Counted from the first letter of the stretch, positions 38,642 to 50,850 are shown. The stretch is DNA of 64,000 nucleotides from Sinohyriopsis cumingii (GCA_028554795.2 CM068841.1:26283308-26347307), one strand, 5' to 3'. Program-made: numbers and translations. Notes: a model not told the origin generated them from the letters alone.

Positions 38642-41600
38642 CTACTTATTATTGGTCCTCAAACTGTTCTTCAAGATTTTTCGTAACTTATCTATTTCAG
38701 TATCACGATCAAGTTCTTTCCATGACAGAGGTATTTCAGGGACTACCAAATCATCGCCAGCAATCTGTTTGGCATGTTCTGCAAAGAACCAATTCCAGAA
38801 ACTCGTTTCTTCTCCTGTTTCGTCGGCACTTATTTCCCATTTCGGATAAACTGTTTTGTAATCCTTGTACAAACAATACATTTCCTCATCATTCTGCATG
38901 TATCTGAATGTTGAAGTGTTTGAAGCAACTTCCATCGGACATGTTGTGGTAACTAAAACCTTTGTGTCTAGGTAATGCCAGCGCTTGCATCCCTGCGGTC
39001 TGTGAAGGGTTGTGTAGTGACCGCTACTGTGATCAGAATAGGCTACCATACAAACTGCCCCACAAAAAGGACAACTATCAGTGCATCCTACAATAGTCTT
39101 CAGTAATTGCTCAACAACCTGATTTTTGAACAATTTTCTTTTTTCAGTGAGATAAAATTGCTTATCACTGGAAATCTCACTGACTGTTCTTTGCAAACCG
39201 GTCTTTAACTTTTCATATAGTACATTTAAATCGATGTCCTTCTTTTTCCCTAAATCGTTTAGTCTATCAACGTTTTCAAGGACAATGATTTCTTCTGCAT
39301 ATTTCTGTAAGGTTTTCAGCCAGGTCTGGAAGCTCTTTACCTCAGACGCAAACGCTTTCTGCAAAATAAAACTAACCTCTTGTCTAATGTCGTCCAGTAC
39401 TGCCGTGAATATACAGTGCAGAGGATTTACATCCTGATTAAAGTAATTTTTTACAAGTTTGGAAATGTAACAAGAAATACTTTTTTCTGGTCTTTGAATC
39501 AAAGTGGTAAAGTCATCAAAACTTCCATTTGTAGCAGTATCTTCCAATAACGAGAACATAGCCCAAGATTTCTCCCTTTTAATGAAAGAATCATTTTCCA
39601 TGCCAATAACAATTTTTCCAGGGAAAGTGCGGGTCATTTTTTCCAAAATACCCCTCTTGAGTATCTCTTGACAATTGTTTGCTAGCAGATTCAATGTTTC
39701 GGTTTCGTTGAAAAGTGACTGAAATAATCTGAAATAATGCTTCTCTAGATTTTCAAGGACTTTTCCGAGATTGTTCTGACTCTCATATTCTTCGTGGAAC
39801 TTTCTAAGTTTTTTAATGGCGCGGCCGCAGACAAGTACTGCTAAGTAAACATCGTGTTTTGTTGTCGTTTTAGTGGTATTTCGCTTCGACTCCAAGTGAT
39901 TTTGTACCAATATGACTAGCTCATCTATGTCTACTGATGTATATGGTCGAACAACCTGTCTTCGCGTCTCAAGCTTGGCGTCAACTAGGTTGAACACATC
40001 TTTTGCTACGTCTTGAATAAGTTTCTTATAATTTGTAAGGCCAAAGAAACCAGAGACACGCGATGAACCTGAGACGATTTCGTTTACATCAAAATCACGT
40101 ATGTCATAGCTTTCGATATGCTTCTTTTTTAAGTACTTGGTCAAAGAATCACCTCCACTCGGAAAGGATCTTAAAATAGCTTCGTATGCATCTTCTTCGA
40201 TAGTTATATCTGTTTCATATCTTGGATTCTCTCTAATTATCTGTGAGGTCCAATCTTTCCAGTGTCGTTTAAAGAGACTATCCATATCCATGTCATCTTC
40301 TGAAACAGGTTTGTGTTCTGCGGACTTTACAATTGAGACCAATTCCTCTATTTCTGCCTTGATCCTGTTTTCATACATTAGTATACCTTGTTTAAGTGAA
40401 AACTTTCTCTTTTTATCTTGTTCAAATTCTTGAAGTTTTGCCGACGTTTCTCTTACTAAGTCGGTGCGTAAGTCATCGAATCGTTTCTCCATATCTGTCG
40501 ACCATCTCATCATTGTCTCTTTCATCAATGTGTCGGCCTCTTCCAGGAAACGCTTAAATGCACACTTTTGGTTCTGATATTCCTTGTTAACCGCTCCTTG
40601 GAAATCTGATTCTAGAGACTTCACAATGTGTTTTAGCTCGCTCACATCAGTACAGTTTTGTAGCTTAACATAACCTGTTTCTACCATTTTGTTAACAGGC
40701 TGCCTGAATGAACAGTTTGCATGACACCAGTAGTCGTCGAGTTTACGTCTTGCCTCCGTTTCAATTGCATTCCGAAACTGGTAAACAAAATCATCTTTCT
40801 TTATATTCGACCAAAGCTTGTGTAGATGAAGCACAAAGGAGGCAAGTGACGTATGAGTTTTATTGTCATCTTTCTTCACTAAAGCTCGTTTCAAAGCATT
40901 TAGTTCTTCACAGTATCGTGTGCTGATGGGTGCCATGGGCTGAATTCCTTCTAAAAGCGCTGACACGTAAAAGACATCTCTACTTACATCAAAATCGATA
41001 ATGTCTTTAAAAGATTTAATTTCCACTCTTTCAATGTTGCTAGCCACTTCTGTCATTTTGTTCAGTTTTTCTTCAAGTATTCTACCTTGATTAAGAAGTT
41101 TTTCATCATCTTCTCTGTTCACATTTTGATGGACAATAACACACTTTGGCTTGAAGTCTGTTGCCATTTCCATTCTCAGAAACGCATGTACTGATATTGG
41201 AAGAATTTCATCCAAGTAAGTAGTGTTTTCACCCATCAGATTTAGGATGGTGATATCTGCCAAACCAATGACAAAAGTAGAAAGTTCATTGTCATGCTTA
41301 ACCATTTCATCACCTGATGAAAGCTCTGGTGCACGCAATCCCTCTGTGTCGATAACCAGAATGAAATCGGTTCCAAGCACCTCTCGGCATTGTTCGTCAA
41401 CTTCTATAAACTGGCAATAAGCTCCTCGTGTGCACCGTCCTGCGCTAACAGCATACTGACATCCAAAACAAGCATTAAGCATGGTCGATTTTCCCGAACT
41501 CTGTATCCCAAGTGCCGAGATTACTTTGGTTCTAGCCTCTTTAACGTTGCATTTGTCCTTAAGAGCACGTTCTACTGCATTTAATACGTCCGTAACCCAA

Positions 41601-42736
41601 CAAAGAGGGACAGCACTGACGTGTCCATCTAAGAGTTCGAATGGGTATCCATCGACAAGTATCTTTGCTGCAAGGTCTGGTAGATTATATTCTAACAGAG
41701 GAATTGGAGACATCTTCTTATACATTAAAGCTTCATAGGTTTGCCCCATTTCTCTCAGTATATGCTCAAGACCAAAGGACAGCAATGCTACTTCCTTGTC
41801 AAGTTTCTCCAGTTCAAGTTTCTGAATAACTTTATCCTGTTCTCTAACTGTCGCAACGTTTTTCATAATTTGCTGATATTTCCTGTAAACCGGCCGTAGC
41901 TCTTCTCGAGATAAATCATCTAATTCATATTTAAGCCATCTTAAAAATAATTTCCTTTTCCCATCATTATCTGTGTTTATTGACTTGAGGAACAACTGAA
42001 GTAATGAATTACTTCCACCCCCTTTTAATATTTCTCTCTGTTTTGAACGACATTCTTTCATTGTCTTCATTCTATCCGCCATGTAAGATTCAATACCTTC
42101 ATTTCTCCTTTTGTTGGTAGTTCTGAGCCTCTCCTTATCTGCGATCGCCCAACTAATCCATGGCTCACCTTGAAGTGGTAAATGTAACTTTTTCCTCTCT
42201 TGGTACGGAGTTGTGCGTACTATATTAGACACTATTTGTGCCTCCACCTTAGCTTCAAGTTGGTCTGTTGTTTTCTCGTCAATGTAAACACGAGTGTCCA
42301 AAGACAATATGTCCTCAAGTCGCACACATTTTCCTTCGGATATTTCCCTTAATTTGAATCGTGTTTCTCTTACTAATTCTGCTTTTGTCTTGTCAGATAC
42401 TTCAACAAATTCTAGTTGATTGTCATCTGCTTCAAGATAGTCCATAAGATCATCAATAACAGCTTCATCCTCTGGGTGGATATTTCGGTCAATGAGCATA
42501 ATAAGCAATGTTTTTCCTCCATCAACATATGATTTCAAAATGTGTCTGTATCGATTAAGATCTGAAACTGTACACAAGACAGAAATGATACATGCAAGCT
42601 TTGATAACAACTCCAACTGACTTTGAAGTTTAGATGCATCGCCATGCAAGTTAAGAAACATAACTGCATCTTGGAAACAGTCATGTCGTTTTGCTTCTGT
42701 TTTCGGAGTCGGAAAATACCAGCCGATATCAATCAA
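38642..42736 (-). CDS. VLIG/GVIN-type very large GTPase, main part (GTPase to C-terminus)
   Basis: 1,364 open codons continuing the upstream frame after a one-base shift; it opens at TTG, not ATG. Residue ~409-418 holds the P-loop GIQSSGKST (G1). A threonine-rich switch (GRCTRGAYCQF) follows, then DTEG at ~462-465 (G3), HDNELSTFVIGLADITI, and VIHQNVNRED, the VLIG-specific G4-region motif. The rest is helical with coiled-coil character. A C-terminal cysteine/histidine cluster (CPFCGAVC ... HRPQGCKRWH ... TTTC) lies at ~1220-1265, typical of the family. VLIGs are cytosolic interferon-inducible GTPases in vertebrates and are expanded in bivalves. Intronless, as in the family. GTPase motifs look intact, so the frameshift is the only visible defect. 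Confidence 0.93.
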   Translation of the reverse strand: MIDIGWYFPTPKTEAKRHDCFQDAVMFLNLHGDASKLQSQLELLSKLACIISVLCTVSDLNRYRHILKSYVDGGKTLLIMLIDRNIHPEDEAVIDDLMDYLEADDNQLEFVEVSDKTKAELVRETRFKLREISEGKCVRLEDILSLDTRVYIDEKTTDQLEAKVEAQIVSNIVRTTPYQERKKLHLPLQGEPWISWAIADKERLRTTNKRRNEGIESYMADRMKTMKECRSKQREILKGGGSNSLLQLFLKSINTDNDGKRKLFLRWLKYELDDLSREELRPVYRKYQQIMKNVATVREQDKVIQKLELEKLDKEVALLSFGLEHILREMGQTYEALMYKKMSPIPLLEYNLPDLAAKILVDGYPFELLDGHVSAVPLCWVTDVLNAVERALKDKCNVKEARTKVISALGIQSSGKSTMLNACFGCQYAVSAGRCTRGAYCQFIEVDEQCREVLGTDFILVIDTEGLRAPELSSGDEMVKHDNELSTFVIGLADITILNLMGENTTYLDEILPISVHAFLRMEMATDFKPKCVIVHQNVNREDDEKLLNQGRILEEKLNKMTEVASNIERVEIKSFKDIIDFDVSRDVFYVSALLEGIQPMAPISTRYCEELNALKRALVKKDDNKTHTSLASFVLHLHKLWSNIKKDDFVYQFRNAIETEARRKLDDYWCHANCSFRQPVNKMVETGYVKLQNCTDVSELKHIVKSLESDFQGAVNKEYQNQKCAFKRFLEEADTLMKETMMRWSTDMEKRFDDLRTDLVRETSAKLQEFEQDKKRKFSLKQGILMYENRIKAEIEELVSIVKSAEHKPVSEDDMDMDSLFKRHWKDWTSQIIRENPRYETDITIEEDAYEAILRSFPSGGDSLTKYLKKKHIESYDIRDFDVNEIVSGSSRVSGFFGLTNYKKLIQDVAKDVFNLVDAKLETRRQVVRPYTSVDIDELVILVQNHLESKRNTTKTTTKHDVYLAVLVCGRAIKKLRKFHEEYESQNNLGKVLENLEKHYFRLFQSLFNETETLNLLANNCQEILKRGILEKMTRTFPGKIVIGMENDSFIKREKSWAMFSLLEDTATNGSFDDFTTLIQRPEKSISCYISKLVKNYFNQDVNPLHCIFTAVLDDIRQEVSFILQKAFASEVKSFQTWLKTLQKYAEEIIVLENVDRLNDLGKKKDIDLNVLYEKLKTGLQRTVSEISSDKQFYLTEKRKLFKNQVVEQLLKTIVGCTDSCPFCGAVCMVAYSDHSSGHYTTLHRPQGCKRWHYLDTKVLVTTTCPMEVASNTSTFRYMQNDEEMYCLYKDYKTVYPKWEISADETGEETSFWNWFFAEHAKQIAGDDLVVPEIPLSWKELDRDTEIDKLRKILKNSLRTNNK

Positions 42737-44277
42737 CCGTCTACAAGATAGCGATATTTTGTGGAGCCAGGCGAGTCTCTATTCATGAAAATAGATTGTG
42801 TCTTTTCAGATGCACTAATTACACTATTTATTAGGGCTGATTTGGATAAACTAACTTCACCAAATCGGATGAAAGCGTAACTTGTTACATTTTCCTTTAC
42901 TAGACGGCCTTCTCGAGCAAAGTGCTCTCCATTAACTTCCGTTTCCCACCTCATGACAAGACTTCTCAATGGCCAAAGGTAACAAGATGGCTGACTGGGA
43001 AGTGGTGTTTCTTGAATAATCAGGGGAACTGACAACCTACAGCTCCACATATGTGACACAAGGTCTTGTTTGCATATATCGTCGCAGCACAGAAATACAG
43101 CAATTATAACGTCCATTGGGCTTACTTCCATTACATTGTTTTCTTCTACTCGTTTCTCCATTTTGTGCCTGAATTTACTTCTTTTGCCCGTTTGAACTGA
43201 GGATGATCTGTGTTCATGGCCTTCCGTTATATGAAATTCTCTAGCCTTGTAATTATATTTCGCAATTTTTTGAAGAAAATAATTTGCTAAATCTTTGTGG
43301 CATTTCGGCTGTTCGTCGATCAAAGAACTCTTTGTAATTCTATACATATCTGAGCATGTATACCCTCCCGGATACTTTTCCGTTAAATTCAAAATCTCTA
43401 AAACTTTTGATAATCTATTTCCACTGTCAAAACACGTTTGGTTCAGGGTGTCGTTTGTTGTTTTCTTTGACTCTTCATCAGCCCCATGATTTCGTTCTTC
43501 TATTACACCGTTATTGAATCTTTTGGCCTCAATCTGATTTTCTTTTCTTGTTTCGTTGCTTTCGTGGTCGCAAGCTGTCTCGTTAGAAGCGCCTGACTGT
43601 TCGAATATCATTTGTTCTGAAAGATGCGATCGATGTTCTTTGTTTTTGCCTCCAGTTCCATGGTTTTCATATGTATCGGTGTATTTGTCCAACCATGGAC
43701 CATATTGTGTGTTTCCCGGAACAACGTTACCTTTTCCGAAACCTCTTTCGGACACAAATAACTCATCAACTTCCCTACTCACCAATCCATAATTTATATT
43801 CTGACTTTCAACTGCGTCATTATTTAACATTTGTCCCTCAAACGAATTTTCTATAGTTGTCATAAGGTTTACATGTTCAGCTGTATCCTTATCTACTTTG
43901 AGTCCCCCTGCTGTGTCTCTCGTAGCTATCATATGACCTTTTACATCTGCATCTGGACCTAACCAGACTTCCTGTATTATATTTTCGTCATTGAGCACTT
44001 CAGTCCCAGCCCCACCAACACATTCTGACACTTTGTTAAATGAAATTTTAATTTGGCTCTTCTCCTCGTTTCTTACTTCATCTGAATCTCTTTCATACTG
44101 CAGATATATCTTATCCGCATCGTGTCCCTTGTCCTCTTTTCTATTTTCGTCAACACCTATTTGGTTTTCATTTATTGTGGTTGGCTCATCGTCACATTCA
44201 TCATCGTTCATCTTTTGCTCATGATGAGATTCAACTTCAGATTCGATATACTGTCCCTTCGCTTCTTTTCCTTCCAT
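42733..44277 (-). CDS. VLIG/GVIN-type GTPase, N-terminal part ending at a frameshift
   Basis: 514 codons. The ATG at 44277 has a good context (A at -3, G at +4), and an in-frame TGA lies about 30 bases upstream, so no earlier start is needed. Residues 1-280 are acidic, asparagine/glutamate-rich and probably disordered; I recognise no domain there. From ~285 it resembles the N-terminal VLIG/URGCP region: LSKVLEILNLTEKYPGGYTC, LANYFLQKI, then MDVIIAVFLCCDD and LWPLRSLVMRWE. It ends SPGSTKYRYLVDG-stop. Family members continue through this point into an (I/V)(D/E)I.W(Y/F).P stretch, which here lies one frame over in the next entry. The two parts together make about 1,880 codons, a normal VLIG length. 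Confidence 0.9.
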   Translation of the reverse strand: MEGKEAKGQYIESEVESHHEQKMNDDECDDEPTTINENQIGVDENRKEDKGHDADKIYLQYERDSDEVRNEEKSQIKISFNKVSECVGGAGTEVLNDENIIQEVWLGPDADVKGHMIATRDTAGGLKVDKDTAEHVNLMTTIENSFEGQMLNNDAVESQNINYGLVSREVDELFVSERGFGKGNVVPGNTQYGPWLDKYTDTYENHGTGGKNKEHRSHLSEQMIFEQSGASNETACDHESNETRKENQIEAKRFNNGVIEERNHGADEESKKTTNDTLNQTCFDSGNRLSKVLEILNLTEKYPGGYTCSDMYRITKSSLIDEQPKCHKDLANYFLQKIAKYNYKAREFHITEGHEHRSSSVQTGKRSKFRHKMEKRVEENNVMEVSPMDVIIAVFLCCDDICKQDLVSHMWSCRLSVPLIIQETPLPSQPSCYLWPLRSLVMRWETEVNGEHFAREGRLVKENVTSYAFIRFGEVSLSKSALINSVISASEKTQSIFMNRDSPGSTKYRYLVDG

Positions 44278-47200
44278 TATTTTTATAACTTCTATCGTTA
44301 TGTCTCAATGTGTATAATCTAGCCCCTAGTCAACCATTAATTGGTTTTTGAAACTTTAGAAAAAGCTTAACGCCTTTTTAGAATTCACATTGAGCTACAA
44401 GGCAGCATTACCAACAATGGCCTGATTGTCTTTACCATAACAATATTGAATAAAATCGTATCCAATTTATACAAAAATACAACTTCTGGTGACATTTTCA
44501 GCAATTTTAGTTCCCACCTAACACAGCATATATAACGAAATCGTGTCAATAATTTGTGAGAAAATAGACCTAGAGAGGTTCGAAGGTTTGTTCTGTCTCC
44601 CTGTCAAACATTATTTCAAAGGATAGCACTGCTTATATTTGTAATATTTCATCACAACAACTCGTACAATTGTAAATTACAACTACAACAGTTATTCAAA
44701 CGCAAAATCTGTTTGAATTCACTAAAGGATCATTCTGTCATTTACTGGCATTCACCTCTTTTATGGCAGGATTATTACGAAGTTTTTATAACCACGGTAT
44801 GATATGTAGTTTTTCAGCTTTATATAATCTATTGCATTTTCCAAAATAATAATTTCTTCCCAAAACAATGCAGTATAATAGCATATATTATCCATATAAA
44901 ATAATTGCAACTGAAAATATTAACAGGTTTTTCAGGCTTCAGTGGTGTCGGATTTCTGAAAAAGAATAATTAAAATTCGTAAATTTCAATCTCAGGAAGA
45001 ATTACTGAAATAAATATGCATTCAACAACATAAATATACTCTGCGTAATATAAGTCGTTTTGTCTTCATGCTACTATTTGTTACAAGCTGGATTTATTAG
45101 TTGTGTGTGGAACAGACCGGTCATGACTGAGTGTTGAAATGAAACATCCCGAACTGAAGTTCATGTCAAGTTGAAATATCATAGCTCTGTATAAATCAGT
45201 ATCTACACTGATAAGAACATATATAAATAAAATAGTTTAGACGGTGATCATTTTGTGATTTAAAATGAAACATTTGGTGTCATGAGATTCTGTAAATAAC
45301 TATTGTGTTTCCTATCAGTCAGTCAACCTGGTGAATAATTAAGAGTTCTAGACTTTAAGAATGCCAATGACAATATGTTATCTTTTATTAGATAAAGTTC
45401 AGCATTTTTCATAACTCTAGCTTTTTCAGAGAGTAATGATCGTAATCTTGAGAAAGCAAAAAGGACATTCTTAATATATTGTGCAAAAATTATGGTTGGT
45501 AATGATTTTAACGGGTCGGATTAGAACAAATTAAAAGCAAAACCACAATATCTAAATGTGCAAACACTATTATTGGTTATTTTAACATAGCGCAATTTCT
45601 TAAATAATAAATTGCACTAGCATTCCATTTCCTATCATTAAACGATTCAATTATCCATGACAAGAATATTTTTCAATTACTATTTTTGAACTCGTTGCAC
45701 ATAAATACGTAGTATGGTGATTTGTACACTCTGATATCTTGTGGTAGGCCTACTGTGATGTCTTATTATATGGCAACAAACTTGTTTTGTCCTACTTGTG
45801 CTCAGTTGCACCAAATAAATGTTTAACGCCCAATAAGAGGATAATACAGGATCATGCTATATAATCTATTTACATATGAAATTACATGTAGGTATATCAT
45901 AAAAGTGTATGTACTTTGCCTTGCGCGATCAATGTGCCCTTTTTATTCATGAAACAATCATTAATTAACTTCGGCATTTCTTAAACATCACGAGAGTGGT
46001 ATTCTACGGTTCGTGAGCATGTAGTTTCATTCAAGTGCAATGAAATATAATACAAAATGGCTATCTATTCACAGGTGTGTCAACAATTAACCTGCATTTT
46101 TACAAAACGTTTTCGGACTAAACATTTTTTTACTTTTGCCACTTCTAATAAACTTTGTACACGAACGTGAGCATTCGTTTTGCGTGGTTAGGAAGTCCAT
46201 TATTATAGGGAAGAAAAACTTTATCAAGGCGGAGAAAAATATCAATGACTTCATGCATGCGATATAATCCGATTTTTTTAACTCTGCTTGTCTTTACTCT
46301 TTACTTTATTTCTTACTCATTAGTATTTCTAAGGCGATGGATGCATCCAAGATAACTCTGTACCCTATTCGACATTAATTAATTGGTTTATTGTACATAC
46401 CGTAAACGTATTTTCATTTGCATCCATTTTATACTTTGTTCGACATAAAATAGCCATGAATTTGATAATATAAAATTAAAAACAAAATAAGTATATCTTT
46501 GAAAAAGAATAGTCGCGAGTAAAAATAAGTTCAAATTACTGCTTTGTAAGTATTAGTTTCACCGAATCGATTTTTATAATGCTGAACGTTTTCCTACAAG
46601 AAAAAGAAAATTGTAGATAGCTGATTAACTTTAACAAGACTTGACGTGAAAATTAAGCATGAAATATTCGGACAAGCGACTACATGAGTTATAATAAAAC
46701 TTCTTACGAAAGAATGCTTTCGATAGTTGAACCTTCACTAAGATAAAAGTTCCAAAATGTCTATCTGGTCCCTCAGTCTGCAAATGGATTGAAGCATGCA
46801 TGTACTTCGCTCAGCCACCACAACTTTCATTCATCCATGGTGTCAACTGACTCTCAATGGATCTAGCTCTAGATAAATAAAGAACACTTCTTATGATCCC
46901 GAAGTCATCTGAAAAGGTTACCTTTTTTACATAACATGTGGTATTTCAGTAAGGTTATTTATTACATACGTCTGAGTTGTTCTCTCGCGCCTCAATGCAC
47001 GGTTGAGTTATGGAAGACTTAAGCTTAAGCAACAAGTCTAATTTCATATAAAAGCGCGTCCTTTTGAAGAGAATATATTGCATATGTCGATTTCCCTTGT
47101 TATGTTTTAATCATAGTCTCTCTATGACAAATTAATTATATCGTAATTCCTAATCTCGTGAATATTGCTATCGGCAAACTGGTCAAAGAAGTTGAAAATT

Positions 47201-47479
47201 GGGAAACAAGAAGACCTTGAGACTAACACACTTTTCTCATATAAGGTCATCGATAGTATACAATACAGAGTAATGAATGGACACGGTTTGTAGTTAATTA
47301 GATAGCTATACTCTCAACTGATACTTTTGCTGACATTCGTTAGCTAGAATGTTTACACGTGATTTCCCATTTTCAGAAAGATAAGACAAAAACAAGTATT
47401 TGAGATTCAAGGCGATTTCATGCAAATGAGTATTGCTGCGGTCGCACACTGACACCAAACAACCGCAGTAGTATGGGGG
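44278..47479. other. 5' flank of the VLIG-type gene; AT-rich, no gene supported
   Basis: Contains the promoter side of the VLIG-type gene. On the minus strand an AACCAATTAATGG stretch lies ~65 bases above the ATG. Further out there is AT-rich DNA without recognisable exons. Confidence 0.45.
44349..44366. promoter_or_regulatory. Weak ISRE-like element upstream of the VLIG-type gene
   Basis: TGAAACTTTAGAAAAAG about 75-90 bases before the ATG carries two GAAA halves. They are spaced 5 apart instead of the 2 of a canonical GAAANNGAAA, so this is a weak match. Confidence 0.2.
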
Positions 47480-48620
47480 GGGGCGATAAAGGGACAAGGA
47501 ACTTCCATGCCAAAAAGTGAATGTGGAATATAGGGACACGGAAATTTATAGGGACAAAAAAATATATAGGTAATAGGAGAATTTAGCATTGGATTGGTAC
47601 TTGGGGCACTTGGAGGACAATGGAAAGGGAATTTATCTGGACAAAATAATGATGGCGACAATGGGTATTTAACATGGGAATGGTACTTGGGACACTTGGA
47701 CTACAATGGGACTTTACCATTAAAAGTAAGTGAAATGTAATATAACGATAATGGGAATTTAACAGTGGAATGGCACTTGGAAGACAATGGGACTTACTAT
47801 AGTAAAAAGGTGAAGTGGAATATAGAAACAAGGAAATTTATTGCGACAAAAATGTATAGCGACAAGGGTGACGTCACGGGACTTTATAGCGACAAGGAGA
47901 ATGAAACAGGGTTGTAGCTATAAATATATACTTGGTTTCTCCATAGGAATTTCCCACAAGAGAAAAACCCCAAATGATCATTTTCAGGGCCACTCACTTG
48001 CCTGGAAAGACATATTCTTTCTCTATTACCTAAAACAATATTTGTTCTTTATGTTGCATAGGTATTTGTTTGTTTGTTTGTTTGTGTATGTTGAACCTAT
48101 AGACCCTTTCGACGCTATAAAACCCATTGTCCCTATAAAACCCCATCACGTCAGTCTTGTTCCATTTCCCTTGTCTCTATAAAGTCCAATGACGTCAGTC
48201 CTGTTCCATTCTCCTTGTTGCTATAAAGTCCCATTATATAAACCCTATTTTTTGTCGCTATAAATTTCTACGTCCCTATATTCTGTTTCACCTATTTTCT
48301 ATAGTAAGTCCCATTTTCTCCCAAGTGCCATTCGAATGTTAAATTCCCATTGTCAATATGTTCCATTTCACCCATTGTAATGGTAAAGTCCCATTGTCAC
48401 CCAAGTGTCCCAAGTACCATTGCCATGTTAAAGTCACCTTGTCGCGTAAATTTTTGTCCCAATAAATTTTCCCTGCCATTGTCCCCCAAGTGACCCAAGT
48501 AACAATCCAATGTTAAATTCATCTTGTCCTTCTAAATCTTTTGTCCCCATAAATTTCCTTGTCCATATATTCGATATTCACTGTTCTACATAGAAGTCCC
48601 TTACCCTATCTCTTCCCCAT
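47480..48620. repeat. Large inverted repeat with internally repetitive arms (fold-back element)
   Basis: The left arm (about 47480-47930) matches the reverse complement of the right arm (about 48105-48620) along its whole length, with moderate divergence. Landmarks such as GGTACTTGGGACACTTGG, ACAATGGGACTTTACCATT, GGGACTTACTATAG and CAAGGAGAATG occur in the same order. Each arm consists of diverged short units (GGGACTTTATAGCGACAAGG-like, GACAATGGGAATTTAAC-like). The spacer is ~175 bases with a TTTG4 run. Encodes nothing recognisable; resembles a foldback transposon. Confidence 0.85.
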
Positions 48621-49990
48621 ACTACTTACCTTGCTTTCTTCTACAGTAAATGAAGTGAGAATATAAGATATTTCAGTCACGATTTGCTTCTTTAGTCATG
48701 CATTTGGTTTTTAATGATGCTTTTTACATTAGTCTATAAAACTAAGATGGTTTTTTTACATACTTTTCGAAATCTCAATGTGTCGTCACTGAATGTTTCA
48801 TCTGAAAGATGCAAGATGATGTGCTGCAATTGTTGCGTGGCTATTTAAAGTGTCAAAATATATTTTGCTTTGTGCAGCCTACGTGCGCAAGCAATACTTC
48901 GTAACATGCAAACTCTGCGCGAATAACACTTGTTGCTGTACGATTTCTCCGGGTTTTCATGTTGTTTGTGTCACAAAATGATGAATAAGTCTTGTGAGTG
49001 GAAACACTAATGCAAGAATGAATATTCCATGGTCACATAATTCACTTAAGAATACACAAGTAAACAAAATATGAAACCAAAATCATATGAGGTAAACTTG
49101 CCATCATTCAAATATATTTTTCTTTAAAATATGCTACACTTTGAAGTAGGTCCCCCTTCACATTGTGTTGAAAAAACTACAAACAAATCTCCTTATTTTC
49201 GTCAGAGAACAGTCATTAATTTTACAAGATGCGCTTTCTAAACAATTATAAGTAGGAGATACATTCGTTAAAAGTCACTGTGCTACATAATTTTAAAATA
49301 TCAAATCTTCTTTACATCGATGTAGTAACCCACAGTCAGTCGCACTTGCACTGAATCGGGGAAAAACATGCATATCGACGGTTTTTTGCCTTTCCAAATA
49401 TATGATGTAATTAAAATATAAGGGATTTTAATAGATATAAGGATATACTTCAGTCATAAAGTGGAAAGTCCTTACATTTTCACGTGCTGCACCGCCTCAA
49501 GTGAGGAAAAGAACACAAGATTTGCACTTCACTCGTAAACTATTTCATTATATCTACTGAGAAAGAAACGTAGCTATACTCTGTTTATATAAGTACACAG
49601 AAATTGGAAATGCGGAGAAAATAACACAGAGTTTCCCTACTTTTGACGTAAAGAAAGGTCATCGTCGGGGAACAAAAAGAAGCATAACATAAAACATATG
49701 CACACAAAAGAAAACGTAAAACTCATCAAATAATATTTTGGCAGAAGGAAGCAAAACCATGAAGACGAACGAAGAAATTGAAAGTAAAGAAAAATAACAA
49801 GATAGCAGAATATCTACACAATTAAAAAAGGACGTAATGTCTATGATTAAGGCGAACAAGTTTATTAACAGTGTTATACTCTTTAGCTTGACCTAGTTAT
49901 CAACGCCATCGTCACATCGGGTTTATTAAGACGGTACCTGAAAGGGTGCATTATTTTTCGCTTCTAGAAATTCATCCCAATACCAGAAAG

Positions 49991-50084
<94 letters not shown>

Positions 50085-50467
50085 CTAAGCAGTGAATTAC
50101 TTGATTTTCTAATTAAAATATTTTTGATATTTCACTGCAGTGAAAAAATAACAATATTTTTTCACTACCGGAACTACTTTTTGGGGTCAGAACATACTTA
50201 CCTCCCTTTGATTTTGCACCTTAGCAAATTAATAGTTAATAATTAGCAGATTAATAATCCCTGTCTGCTATCCTTGAAACTTGTAGTTTGTTATTCTGGA
50301 AATATCAGTTAATTTTCATCAATCTGATGTGGAACTAATTTTGTGCGCATGTACACATAGCACAGCAGAATATGTACGGTAAACAGCTGACATTACCGTA
50401 AGAAATCTTCTCATTCACTGTGTCACAAACTTTAGGTAGCCAACGTATGTGAGCATAAAATAAAAAG
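48621..50467. other. AT-rich DNA, no gene supported
   Basis: Contains (TA)n array 3. A small palindrome TTTCACTGCAGTGAAAA lies near 50132. No coding exon recognised. Confidence 0.5.
49993..50084. repeat. (TA)n array 3
   Basis: About 46 uninterrupted AT units. Confidence 0.97.

Positions 50468-50850
<383 letters not shown>

Noticed and set aside
42733..42736. Programmed -1 frameshift or two overlapping genes in the VLIG-type locus
   Set aside because: No slippery heptamer is visible, the second frame has no ATG near its start, and the two parts together match one family protein; a simple indel explains it better.
38642..44277. Plus-strand open frames opposite the VLIG-type gene
   Set aside because: They are antisense shadows of a long coding exon, with no independent motif or start context.
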